Shown piece by piece: positions 11,336-20,705 of a stretch of 64,000 nucleotides of DNA. The DNA lies in the NCBI GenBank assembly GCA_963921425.1, contig OY992835.1, positions 15,934,001 to 15,998,000 on the forward strand. The letters are read 5' to 3'. The stretch is from Dryas octopetala. Taxonomy: Eukaryota > Streptophyta > Magnoliopsida > Rosales > Rosaceae. The translations under genes were made by a program, and so were the position numbers. The notes beneath the pieces are model-generated. The model saw only the letters and a list, made by a program, of their open reading frames with translations, did no database searches and was not told the origin of the DNA. Numbering within the stretch: the stretch's first letter is position 1; the number at the start of each line of letters is the position of its first letter.

Positions 11336-12688
11336 ATGAATACTTTGTATGTGTATTCATCCTCCTCCTCGTCTTCGGACTCTGATGCTGAATGGGATAG
11401 GGAAGAGGATGGAAGGGAGATGGTGGGTAAGTTGATTGTGTCAATGGGTCATACCGTTGTCGCCGGTACACCAAGGCATGGCGGTACTTCTTCAAATCGC
11501 CGGTACACACACCGGAATCGAGAAGCCGCCCACGAACGTCTCATGGACAACTACTTCATCCCCTCGCCAATCGAGGACACCGTGACTTTCTGCAGGCGAT
11601 ACCGCATGCACCAACCGCTATTCAATAGAATTCTCGAAGCGGTTTGCCTCCAGGATGAGTATTTCTGGCCAACAGTTGATGCCGTCGGTAGAGTGGGTTG
11701 CACACCTCACCAAAAGGTGACTGCAGCACTGCGGGTGATGGCATATGGCATTCCATATGATTTGGTCTCAGAGTCAATGACCATTAGCCAAACCACCATA
11801 CGACAGTCATTCTTGAAGTTCGTGAGAGCCATCACTGACGTCTTCGGACCAGAGTATCTCCGGAGGCCTACCCCGACCGATTTGAGGAAACTTTTGTGAA
11901 AGGGGAGCCGTAGAGGATTTCCAGGTATGATTAGTAGCTTGGATTGCATGCATTGGGTATGGCAAAATTGCCCAATGGCCGAGCAAGCTGTGTACCGTGG
12001 GCATTATCGTGTCCCAACAGTTATCCTTGAAGCCGTTGCTGGGTACGACACGTGGATATGGCATGCAAATTTTGGTATACCTGGGTCGAATAATGATATC
12101 AATGTGCTGGACTGTTCTCATCTCTTTGATGATATGATTTCCGGCCGAAACCACAGGGTGAAATTCACTGTGAATGTGATAGACTACACCATTCCATACT
12201 TTCTTGCAGATGGGATCTACCCTCAATGGTCAACTCTTATCACTACATTGCACAGTCTCGTTCTTCCCCACCATAAGTTGTTTGCCGCTCGACAGGAGAG
12301 ATACAGGAAGGATGTGGAGAGGGCGTTCGGAATTTTAAAAGCCCGGTGGCAGATTATAAAACGACCTGCTCGTTATTGGCGTCCGATTGAGCTTGGGTAT
12401 ATCATGAAGGCGTGCATAATATTGCACAATATGATCGTGGAGGATGAGCGCCCTGAGGATGACGGTAGGGATGACCCAATAGACCCAGAAGCGAGCACTA
12501 GAAGGGCAGAAGCTGAATACGAAGGTGTAGAACCATGTCCGACCGGTGCCGCTCCATCATCATTACCTGAGATGAATGTTCGTCGGAATTTGCTTAGGGA
12601 CCGAAATGTCAACGAATCCCTAAAAACTAATTTGATTGAGCACATCTGGATCCGAGAGGGGAACCCACCACTTGCCCCAACATATTGA
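11336..12688 (+). pseudogene. PIF/Harbinger DDE transposase, one in-frame stop
   Basis: A single frame of 451 codons is broken only by TGA at 11897-11899 (codon 188). The sequence on both sides is in the same frame and matches the DDE_Tnp_4 (HARBI1-like) family. The N-terminus is Ser/Asp-rich (YSSSSSSSDSDAEWDREEDG); a helical region follows (CRRYRMHQPLFNRILEAV, and HQKVTAALRVMAYGIPYD). The catalytic part has GFPGMISSLDCMHW (D203), GIPGSNNDINVLD (D254), FLADGIYPQW (D292) and VERAFGILKARW (E328). The spacing D292-E328 is 35 residues; which of D254 and D292 is the second catalytic acid is not decided here. The family cuts and pastes at 3-bp targets with help from ORF1. The lone stop makes this copy probably inactive unless it is read through. 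Confidence 0.85.
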
Positions 12689-13027
12689 CTGGATCATGGT
12701 TTGTCAATATTGTTCTCATTATGATTTGTTAGGTTAATCTTCGCAGTTGATCCTGAAGTTTGTTATTTTTCTTTGTATTTGCCGTTTAAGTGTGTTTATG
12801 TTTGTCAGTTGCAGTTTGTGAAATGAAATAAAGGCATTGATTTCTCTTAGCTGACATGACATGACACAACCATCACATATAGCAAAATAATTCACTGAAC
12901 CAATGACAAGACTATACACTGACTCCACACTCCATCACATGCATAACACTGTTGCTTCACATGTGAGATTCGAGTATTTGTGAATCCATCAGGGAATCCA
13001 ATGGGCAAGTTATGCACATTTTTTCCC

Positions 13028-13035
13028 TATAAATA
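13028..13035 (+). promoter_or_regulatory. TATA box of the third transposon gene
   Basis: TATAAATA 57 bp before the ATG at 13085. It lies inside the longer open frame that begins at 12980, so it argues for the downstream ATG (MASSSKQ) as the true start. Confidence 0.6.
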
Positions 13036-13084
13036 CCAAGGTTTAACTATAAGGCCAACACATTCACATAACTATCATTTAGAA

Positions 13085-13531
13085 ATGGCTTCCTCTTCCA
13101 AGCAAAGTGTCGGTAAGAGCTCCAAGCAAAGCGTTGGTGAGATCTCCAAGCAAGGCACCGGTGAGAGCTCCAAACAACAGTGCGATCAAAGCTTCTGTAA
13201 GTGCCTCCCTAACTGTGCTGCACCATTGTGCCATTATTGTTTAATAATGGAGCGTGCAAAAGAACCAGACTGGAGGTGCTGCAAGTGTTCGGATGATATT
13301 TTGGTCCCTTTGTGTGCATTTTGCAAGAGATTGGAGCTCAAGGATCTAGCCAACCACCCAAATCTTCGCCACCAATGGTTGAACCACCTGCCAGAGCCCA
13401 AACCACCCGTGCCATGCACCTGCGGGAAGAACCCTCCGATTCAACCATGTGATGAGTGTGAAACCGAACAGAAGATCTCAGATTGGTATAATTACGGGGG
13501 TGTCAATTCTTCATCATCGGACTCCGAATAA
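13085..13531 (+). CDS. Third transposon gene: triple C-x-C-x8-C-x2-C cysteine-rich protein
   Basis: An uninterrupted frame of 148 residues after its own TATA box, on the same strand as ORF1 and the transposase. Residues 3-31 are four short repeats of the type SSKQSVG(K/E). Three modules with exactly equal cysteine spacing follow: C38-x-C40-x8-C49-x2-C52, C66-x-C68-x8-C77-x2-C80 and C111-x-C113-x8-C122-x2-C125. Each is followed by a charged segment with a Trp (W63, W98, W133). The tail is acidic/serine (NSSSSDSE), echoing the Ser/Asp start of the transposase. Four cysteines per module suggest one zinc per module, hence a zinc-ribbon-like nucleic-acid- or protein-binding protein; this is inference. 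Ordinary PIF/Harbinger elements encode two proteins, and I do not recognise this one. It could be an accessory transposon protein or a captured host gene. Confidence 0.75.
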   Translation: MASSSKQSVGKSSKQSVGEISKQGTGESSKQQCDQSFCKCLPNCAAPLCHYCLIMERAKEPDWRCCKCSDDILVPLCAFCKRLELKDLANHPNLRHQWLNHLPEPKPPVPCTCGKNPPIQPCDECETEQKISDWYNYGGVNSSSSDSE

Positions 13532-13559
13532 GAAGTTCGCTTCATTTTCTGTCATGTCA

Positions 13560-13680
13560 AATGCAATTGTTGTTGTTGTTGTTTTTTCTTTTAGTGATCG
13601 TATTGTTCTTGTTTTTTCTTTTAGTGATCGTGTTGTTCTTGTTTTTCCTTTAAATCATCGTGTTGTTTTTCTTGTTTGTG
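13560..13680 (+). repeat. Short tandem repeat after the third transposon gene
   Basis: Three units of about 34 bp of the type TTTTCTTTTAGTGATCGT(A/G)TTGTTCTTG lie just after the stop codon, in the likely 3' untranslated region. Confidence 0.6.
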
Positions 13681-13879
13681 GTTGTTGAAGTCCCAATGTT
13701 GTAAGGCTTATGTTATCTAATTTATGAAATTTTCTTATTTTAAATATATTCAATATTGATCTTATTTTAAAGATCTCATTAAAATAAGACCAATAGAATA
13801 ATTTTTATTATACTTTAAATTTTAAATTATCAATTAAACATCATTTAATCAATATTAGGCATATTTTAAATATGTATAA

Positions 13880-13985
13880 AACACTGTGACCCAAAATGGG
13901 TCACAGCACCATAAATGTGAGAATTGGGTCACAGCACTATTTGTGACCCAAAATGAGTTTTGGGTCACAAAAAATAGGTTTACCA
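13880..13985. repeat. Right subterminal array of GTGACCCAAAA motifs
   Basis: Four to five copies in both orientations (near 13887, 13899, 13925, 13940 and 13963), mirroring the left array of the same transposon. Confidence 0.6.
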
Positions 13986-13998
13986 TAGTGGAAGGCCT

Positions 13999-15595
13999 CG
14001 TAGAAAGCTCGCGAATTTAGAAAAAGTTCAACTCGCATGGCAACTCAAGTAAGCCTGGCCCACAAATTTAAACAAAACTCAAGAAGTTGTGTTGAAATGG
14101 AAGGAAGGGGTTCTTTTTATAAAAAGAATGAGGGAGATGAATCTCATTTGTTTCCGATGTGAGATCGTGGAACAAGAGGAAAAGACAAAACACTCTCCAC
14201 ACGCCCAAATGAAAAATACTTTTTTTTTTTGTCTATATGAAAAACACTCTCCTTGACCTCTCCTATAAAGATCTATTCCTTTTATTTTTCAATACATATA
14301 TAATAATTAACAAATCTCTCTCTCTCTCTTCTATGACTGCAAGTCTGCAAGTCAAGCAAGACAGCAAGAAATGCTTCTGGGCATTGGGCTAGGCATTTCA
14401 TCGAACATCTTGACTGTGAGGTGGTGGTCGAAGGCTGAAGGCGGGGGACAAACCCAGTTGCTTGGGCATGGTTTGGGCATGGTGTTCCAGCGGGCGGGTG
14501 GTCAATTGACCACCCTTGTCCCTCTGTGGATCCGTCACTTCATCAGAATGTAGTTGTTATGTCAAAAATATATTTACATAGATTTGATCATGTGTGAAAA
14601 TTCAAATTAAATACTAAATGGATTTTTATATTTTAATATAACCATAAAAAACACTTTTTTTTTTTTTTTTTTTTTTTAAGCTTTGGTAAGCAAATTAGTT
14701 GAGCGCCAAAAATCATGTATGAAGCGGATTTTTTTTTCTCGCACCAAATTAATTTGTTGGTCTACGAATCAGAATTCGTAGTTTCTTTGGTTCACTATAT
14801 ATGTTGTCCCCTATCGCAGACTCGCAGTGGCATGATTGTCAAGGAGTCAAATTAGAATTCATAAAAGTTAATGTTTATAAAAGTTAAGACTTTCTATTTA
14901 AACTTGAGGTTGAACCTAAAACCTAAGATTAAACAGTAAAGTCTAAATCTTGAATCAGAATCGGTACAAGAACTGTGCAATCATAGTTGTGTTTGTAAAG
15001 AAAAAAAATTTGTGTGGCCGATCAGTTTTTTTTTTGGTCATCATTGAATTCAGTTAAAAATAAAATTTTTAAAAAAAAGATACTAATCAAAACTAGCTTT
15101 AGGTAGTATTTATTTATTTATTATTTTTTTTTTTTAAGGAAAATTTTAGGTAGTAATTATATAAGTGAACAAAAAGATGACACTGAATGTAATTAAGGCA
15201 TGCATGCTCAAAATTCCCCAAGCATAAATATATATATATACCTAATTTTTGTTTTTTTGGCCACATATATACCTATTTATTTTAATATATATAGACCTAT
15301 ACTGACATAAGATGGATTAATTCAAGTCATTTGTGAACTGTACGTGAAGGACAAATGAAAGAAACAAAAGACTGCGCAACGATCGACCATAGAATTAGAA
15401 GCAGCACATGTGACAGAATTATTGGTGGTAACATTCTACGTGACCAAAATGATTATCTATATTTATACGAATATATTTAAATATGTTATATATATGAATA
15501 TATCATGAGAGGCTCATATGGAGCACGTACAGAATTATTGGTGGTAACAATCTACGTACGTGACCAAAATGATTATTACATGCATGATCCATTAA
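13999..15595. other. AT-rich spacer between transposon and right arm
   Basis: Contains T-tracts (14658-14677, 15122-15136), a CT run (14317-14329) and TA runs. No open frame with protein-like content was found; the 60-codon frame near 14371 has no recognisable features. Confidence 0.5.
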
Positions 15596-15630
15596 TCACG
15601 CCACTGCTATTATTCTTAATTTGATTGTAG

Positions 15631-16752
15631 CTAATAATCTTTGTCAATGTCCAATCCAGTAGTCTCGAACGCTTGAGAATTCTTCTGGCACTTGTTGTAG
15701 CAGGAACCAACATGCTCGTTTACTTCATCAGCATCTTCGATATTAACTACACATACATATATAACACAAAAATAAATTAACTTGATATATGATTGAGGAA
15801 GCAGGTACGTACCTAGCTAGCTTACAATAAATTAAAAAAACTTGTTCATATATTATTATCGTATTAACACAATTAATTTATAAGTGGAGATTAGAGAGGG
15901 TGGGCGTAATTAATTAAATTGTGAAATTATATGCATGTACATACCTGAATGGTGAGTAATGGAATTGTAAGCACATCGGGCAGTACAATGATCTAAGCTT
16001 TGGAGCATTTGCATGTTGCAACTGGTCATACAAACACCGTAGCAAGCAGCAGTAGTGACGCCGGGGGGTATCTTGGGAACGCGAAAGCCCGGAGGGACCG
16101 GAAAGGGAAGTACGGGAGCCCCAGGAATAGGAAGGGTGGGGGTGGGATGAGGAAGGGTGGGGGTGGGCTTGGGAAGCGAGGGGGTGGGCTTAGGCTTGGG
16201 ACGGGGAAAAAAGGGAATTCGCGGTATTCGGGGAAGGGGCAAACGGCCAAAGAAGCCATTGGTGGTTTTATTCTTTCCACCGCCTACGCCGTGGCATTGA
16301 AAACCACAGGAAGCAGCACAAAGAGCTTGCTTGCCAGCAATGCTACCAGCTGATGGTGATGGTGGAGTTTCTGGATTTGGTGGTGGTACAATATCAGATG
16401 TGCCGGGAGCAGGAGGAGGAATTAGGGTACTAGGGTCCACAGGAGGAGGAGTTAGGGTACTAGGGTCCACAGGAGGAGGAGGAATTAGGGTACTAGGGTC
16501 CACAGGAGGAGCAGTAGGAATACTTGGAATAATAGGAAGGTTAGTGTCAATGGGAGGTGGGAATATTGGATTAGTAGGAAGATTGGATGGGATAGGAGGA
16601 GGGGTACTAGTTGAAATACTAGTACTGGGAGGAGGAGTGGCAGCTGGGATTGGACTAATTAATCTCGGTTGAGCTTGCACTACTAGACTACCTGCAGCTG
16701 TAGCTAATAGCACAAGTGCCAGCATCTTCATCACCCTCATCTTTGCTTTCAT
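15631..16752 (-). CDS. Secreted proline-rich, ten-cysteine protein (gene B, right copy)
   Basis: Exons 16752-15945 and 15746-15631 mirror the left copy exactly (808 and 116 nt, phase 1 intron) and encode the same 307-residue protein. It has signal peptide 1-27, PPPVDPSTLI repeats, cysteines 145/149/153, 237/241/245, 256/260 and 285/289, and an 83-residue proline-rich loop between cysteines 3 and 4. The intron and about 740 bp of upstream sequence are also nearly the same. The open frame runs a few codons into the intron, which is not coding. The TATA box is at 16870-16877. I saw no coding difference between the copies, so they differ at most in flanking control sequence. Function unknown, as for the left copy. 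Confidence 0.87.
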
Positions 16753-16869
16753 GCCTGCCCTGCCCTCTTCTCACTCTCTCTCTATATATCTCGATCTCTT
16801 TCTTTGATTAATTATGATCACAACTTTCAAATCTCATATGTTGGAATTGCTCAACCCAAACCCAGCTAG

Positions 16870-16877
16870 TATTTATA
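16870..16877 (-). promoter_or_regulatory. TATA box of gene B, right copy
   Basis: TATAAATA on the minus strand, 118 bp upstream of the ATG at 16752. Confidence 0.7.
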
Positions 16878-17870
16878 GCCTTACAATTGCTGTGTCCATC
16901 TTCATTTGACACCAAATTCTCAGTCATGTAAATGTATGTATGGAAACAACGCTAATTCACCACATTATTAGTTCATAATTGGAGGAGTTTTTTTTTTTTT
17001 TCTTGGCCGGGGGGAAAATTCCATTCATTTAGGAAATAATTGGACGAGTTTAATTACGTAAATGCCTACAATTAGAATCAATTACATGCATGCATGAGCT
17101 CATGATATATAAAAGCCTAGCTTGATGTACGTACGGAAATGATCAAATTAAGGGTCATATACAGCTGCATGTTAAGCCTGTTAATGGTTTTGTTTTGATA
17201 ATTTCATGACCTGGGACCTGTAATTACCCAATGGAATAATTAATTGAGTAATTAATTAGTATAATGCACATTAATTATATAAGGCTGGGAATCCGGCCCT
17301 TTGATCCAGAATTAACAGAGGAGGAGCTTCAAATTAATTAAGGATCTCCGCATGCTCATCACGTACGAATTGCACTAACCATTGCAAAATTAGTGTTAAT
17401 CAAATGCCCTACAACATATATATCATTCATCTTTTAAATCCCTTTGATTAAGTAGCTGTGGAATGTAACTAGCTAGCTATATGCTATAGCTATTACTGAC
17501 AGAGTGACAGTTCGATAATTGATGAGCACGTACATATAATCATCCATGATTCTAGCTCAGTCCCTCAACTGATCGAAGGAATTCATCGTAAATAAATCTA
17601 ATCTAATTCACTGATTGGTATGTCCAATTAATTGATCGATCTACTAGCTCTAATATATGTATGCAAGGATGAATAATATGGCAATCCATCTCAGCCATAT
17701 ATATATGCCAATTCCCTGCACTAATTCACGTACTGATCGATACTAATTTGCTCGATCTCTTAAATTCTATGATTGAGTTTTTCAACATATATAGAAATTA
17801 ACATATATATATATGGCGTTTTTATTTTTAGATAATATATTAGCTACAATTATATATATATATTATATTA

Positions 17871-18257
17871 GGCCTCTATTTTTGAGGGATCCCTCATTTA
17901 AAGGGTAATAAAGGATGTTTTGTGGGCCACTCCACATTAATTGTAACTCGAGGATCGAAGCTGTCTATTTTTTAAATTCTATTCAGTAATTAATATTGTA
18001 AAACATTAGTTAAATCGGAAACCATTTAACCGTTAATTAAATGATCATCATTTCAAGTATTTGTCGAAACATTATGTTTGTTTATTTATTTGATCAAAAT
18101 CAGATATCTTAATAATTTTTTATTTGTCTAATTTCTTACTGAGATGATATTTGAGTAGACCTAAAAGATATATACATCAAATCGTCAAAATACGATATGG
18201 GGTAGACCCACAAGAGACCGCTTATAAATGAGGGATTCCTCAATTATTCAATAGGGC
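17871..18257. mobile_element. MITE in the right arm
   Basis: Inverted ends: left GGCCTCTATTTTTGAGGGAT, and from the right GGCCCTATTGAATAATTGAG followed by GAATCCCTCATTTATA. Internal blocks TTAGTTAAATCGGAAACCATTTAA and TTTGATCAAAATCAGATA place it with the fold-back elements of this window. It lies between the gene B promoter and the relic gene A promoter and has no counterpart in the left arm. The boundary bases are approximate. Confidence 0.6.
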
Positions 18258-18264
18258 CGTTTAA

Positions 18265-18362
18265 ATAATGCTCATGACTCTCATGCATGACAATAGAATT
18301 GGGATTCTTTCCAATCCTATAAATGGTGGCAATGCATATGTCTACGTACAACACCAAACCAT
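18265..18362 (+). pseudogene. Orphan promoter of a lost gene A copy
   Basis: Read on the plus strand, this block follows the gene A promoter closely: CTCTCATGCATGACA, AATTGGG, TTCCAATCCTATAAAT (TATA at 18318-18325), then GTACAACACCAAACCA. In gene A the same series runs from about 1675 down to 1585 on the minus strand. After 18362 the match ends and no signal peptide or cysteine codons follow, so the coding part was deleted or never copied. Confidence 0.65.
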
Positions 18363-18693
18363 TCGACAAAATATGTATTAGTTACTCTTCTTTTTGAATA
18401 AGATCGACAAAATATGTATTAGTTAGTGATCGAGATATATGTACTCCGAAAAATATCATTAATGGATTGAAAAATTGTTGCTATTATTTAATGAAGGTTT
18501 TCTGGCTTCTTGGCCCTTGCATTGGTGATTTGATTTTGTCCATTTTAATGTCCTTTGCTCTCTTTTTTTTTCTTTGATACATTTTCAATCCTTTTGTTCT
18601 CCTACATGGCAATAAGTTATGCTTAAAAAGGTGCAGGGTGAAACTAAAAGTTTGCAATTGTGAATGTTATATGAAATTTCTTTCATTTCTATA
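18363..18693. other. Short spacer before the Pack-MULE
   Basis: Contains a near repeat of GACAAAATATGTATTAGTTA (18366 and 18407). No gene signal seen. Confidence 0.5.
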
Positions 18694-19080
18694 TTCTAAT
18701 TAGGCTTATTCGCGCCAATGCCCCCTGAAAGTAACTTCGATTTTCAATTTGCCCTCTAAAACTTCATTCCTCCCACTTTGCCCCCCGAACTTTACAAAAT
18801 ACTATATTTCGTTATGTCTGTCTATGAATCTGTCAAAGCAGCTGACGTGGCGCTTACGTGGAGGGGCAATTAGGTCTTTTACCTGATGCAAAGCTGAATC
18901 AAACCCATGTGGAGGGGCAATTAGGTCTCTTCTGCTGCATAAGCAAAACTTAAAAAAAAATAAAATTAAAAGAAAAAAAAAACCCTCTACCCAGCCCCCA
19001 CCCAGGTCACCCCCTTCTCCTCCCCCACCCCTCCCCCCGACCCTGTCACACCCTCTCCCACCCAAACCTCCTCTCGTTTC

Positions 19081-19325
19081 GATTCTGCTTCACCCGCAAC
19101 CACTTCCCTCCACTACGCCTCCATCTCCGACGACAATCTCCCCGCCGAGCTCTTCCCCCAATACACCATAATCAAGTACGACTCGGCTTTCGAAAAACCC
19201 ACCTTGTCTCTGGTCTTCATCTTTGTCGTCGACATGTGTATGATCGAGGAGGAGCTCTTGTTTCTCAAGTCGGCTTTGTCTCAGGCTCTGGGTCTCCTCC
19301 CCGATCACTCCCTCGTCGGCAATTA
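19081..19325 (+). pseudogene. Captured fragment of Sec23 (COPII coat)
   Basis: The frame reads [20 protein letters not shown], then [20 protein letters not shown] and [16 protein letters not shown], which are consecutive blocks of the Sec23 trunk region of eukaryotic COPII coats. The match ends abruptly at LVG, where intact Sec23 continues into a fixed Phe/Gly stretch; a stop follows two codons later. No intron is visible inside the piece. Intact Sec23 has over 700 residues, so this is about a tenth of the protein. One change from the usual form is Met where VDTCM is common. Confidence 0.8.
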
Positions 19326-19492
19326 GGTCCTGGATCAAACCCATGTGGGTGTGAAGTCCATGACCGGAGAGAGACTGCCCGGGGAGAATCAGATCCTAAA
19401 CGTGGACTGCGAAGAAGACGAATATGATGGGGATGTGCGAACCGGGTCGGGTTGGTGATTTGGGTTAATGGGTAGTCCGCGGCGGGACTGGG

Positions 19493-19807
19493 GTGGTGGG
19501 TTTGCTGTTGGGATGGGTCTTGAGGCAGGACAACACTTTTTCTTCAATCTTTTTGAACCCAACATCATCTTCAACAACCCCACAGGCTCCTCTAGTCCCT
19601 GCGTTCTTCGTCATCGGCGACTCCATCGACTGTCGTACCAACAATTTCCTCGGGACCTTGGCTCGTGCCTACCGCCTCCCTTACGGTCGAGACTTCGACA
19701 CGCACCGCCCCACTGGGAGGTTCTGCAATGGCAGAATTCCTGTTGATTATCTTGGTAATGTTCCTTTTTTAAACACCACCTTTTTCTTGCATAGTGGGAA
19801 GTTCTAA
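19493..19807 (+). pseudogene. Captured first exon of a GDSL esterase/lipase
   Basis: An open frame of 104 codons from the ATG at 19493. Codons from about 19585 read APLVPAFFVIGDSIDCRTNN, then LPYGRDFDTHRPTGRFCNGR and IPVDYL, the first conserved block of plant GDSL lipases with the catalytic-Ser motif GDS. A typical plant protein has GDSSVDCGTNN here, so the copy is one residue short beside the motif. The exon ends at 19754 with a good donor (CTTG/GTAATG); the open frame runs on into former intron. Later blocks, including the Asp-x-x-His end of the enzyme, are absent. It lies 168 bp after the Sec23 piece in the same direction. Confidence 0.8.
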
Positions 19808-20705
19808 ATTCTAATGGTCTTTTTGTTATCTGGGTTATATCTGTGTTCTTGGTTCATTTCATGTTCTAATGGTCTTTTTGTTATCTCGGTTGTATCTGTG
19901 TTCTTGGTTCATTTCATGTTAATGGTTTCGTTGGTTGGTTTTTTTTTCTTGAAGATTTAGGTTTTCTTAGAACCCCAAATGCCTGAAATATAAAATTCAA
20001 GGAAGAGAGAGGAAGAGAGGAAGAGAGAGAAAGAGGAGAGAAGGGAAAAGAGAGAAAGAGAGACAGAAAGAGGGAAGGGAGGTTGGTCGGTGTCTGGGTG
20101 GGGTGGGCTGCTGGTCGGAAAGAGGAGCTGCTATCTGGGTTTGAAGGCTGGGAGATTCAAAGGAAGTTTCAAAGGGAAGAGGAAGAGAGAGAGAGAGAGA
20201 GAGATATTCAAAGGGGTCCCACTTAATGCTGATGTGGAGCTGATTTGGCATTTTGTCAGTTTGATTCAGCTTTGCATCAGGTAAAAGACCTAATTGCCCT
20301 TCCACATAAGCGCCACGTCAGCTGCTTTGACGGCTCCATAGACGGACATGACGGAATATAGTATTTTGTAAAGTTCGGGGGGCAAAGTGGGAGAAATAAA
20401 GTTTCAGGGGGCAAATTGAAAATCGAAGTTACTTTTAGGGGGCATTGACGCAAATAAGCCTTCTAATTAACTTGAAGGCTACTGCTAAAACACTTTCCAT
20501 GAATTTAAAAATAAAAGGAGAACCAGTCATTCATTATTCATACTATATATTATAATCCACATAAACAGGGGAAAATTCATGTCTCACTAGAGAAGAAGCT
20601 AGTGAGACTGTTTCTAAGAAGCCCCTAGTAGCAGCCTTGATATTAATTTTATGTCCCTTTTTGATATTGACATGTGAAGAATTATTTCGGGTCATATGTG
20701 ATTTA

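Larger units (their letters stand above)
8931..13998 (+). mobile_element. PIF/Harbinger-type transposon with three genes
   Basis: The 5.07 kb element is bounded by inverted ends: left AGGCCTACTACTATG and, read inward from the right, AGGCCTTCCACTATG. Both are followed by TGTGACCCAAAAC and ATTTTGGGTCACAAAT. Inside, all on the plus strand, are a Myb/trihelix-like gene (9642-10968), a DDE transposase gene (11336-12688) and a third cysteine-rich gene (13085-13531). Each has its own TATA-like box. The flanking bases are TCA on the left and TCG on the right of the GGCC ends, so the expected 3-bp target duplication is imperfect or mis-set. The transposase frame has one in-frame TGA, so this copy is probably not autonomous, though otherwise well preserved and hence fairly young. 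Confidence 0.88.
15596..18362. repeat. Right arm of large inverted duplication
   Basis: Reverse-complement partner of 1585-4836. The portion 15596-17525 is nearly identical to the left arm. From 17525 to 17760 the match is patchy but clear (GTGAATT-GTGCAGGGA, TTGAGGGACTGAG). A MITE interrupts at 17871-18257, and the promoter of the lost gene A partner remains at 18265-18362. The difference in divergence along the arm suggests gene conversion or selection keeping the gene B ends alike, or two successive events. Confidence 0.8.
18703..20460 (+). mobile_element. Pack-MULE carrying Sec23 and GDSL-lipase fragments
   Basis: Terminal inverted repeats of about 200 bp (18703-18900 and 20264-20460) begin GGCTTATT(C/T)GCG(C/T)CAATG and are about 90 percent alike by eye. 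They are flanked by a perfect 9-bp direct repeat TTCTAATTA (18694-18702 and 20461-20469), the size expected for Mutator-like elements. No transposase is present. The interior holds two gene pieces on the plus strand (19081-19325 and 19493-19754), with a C-rich stretch before the first and a purine-rich stretch (20000-20205) after the second. Long TIRs, 9-bp target duplication and host exon pieces together define a Pack-MULE. The intact target duplication argues for a recent insertion. Confidence 0.9.

Noticed and set aside
12980-13084. Upstream extension of the third transposon gene
   Set aside because: A TATA box at 13028 lies inside it and the added residues are unlike the rest; the ATG at 13085 is preferred.
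14371-14553. 60-codon open frame
   Set aside because: No protein likeness, no splice partners, single short frame in spacer DNA.
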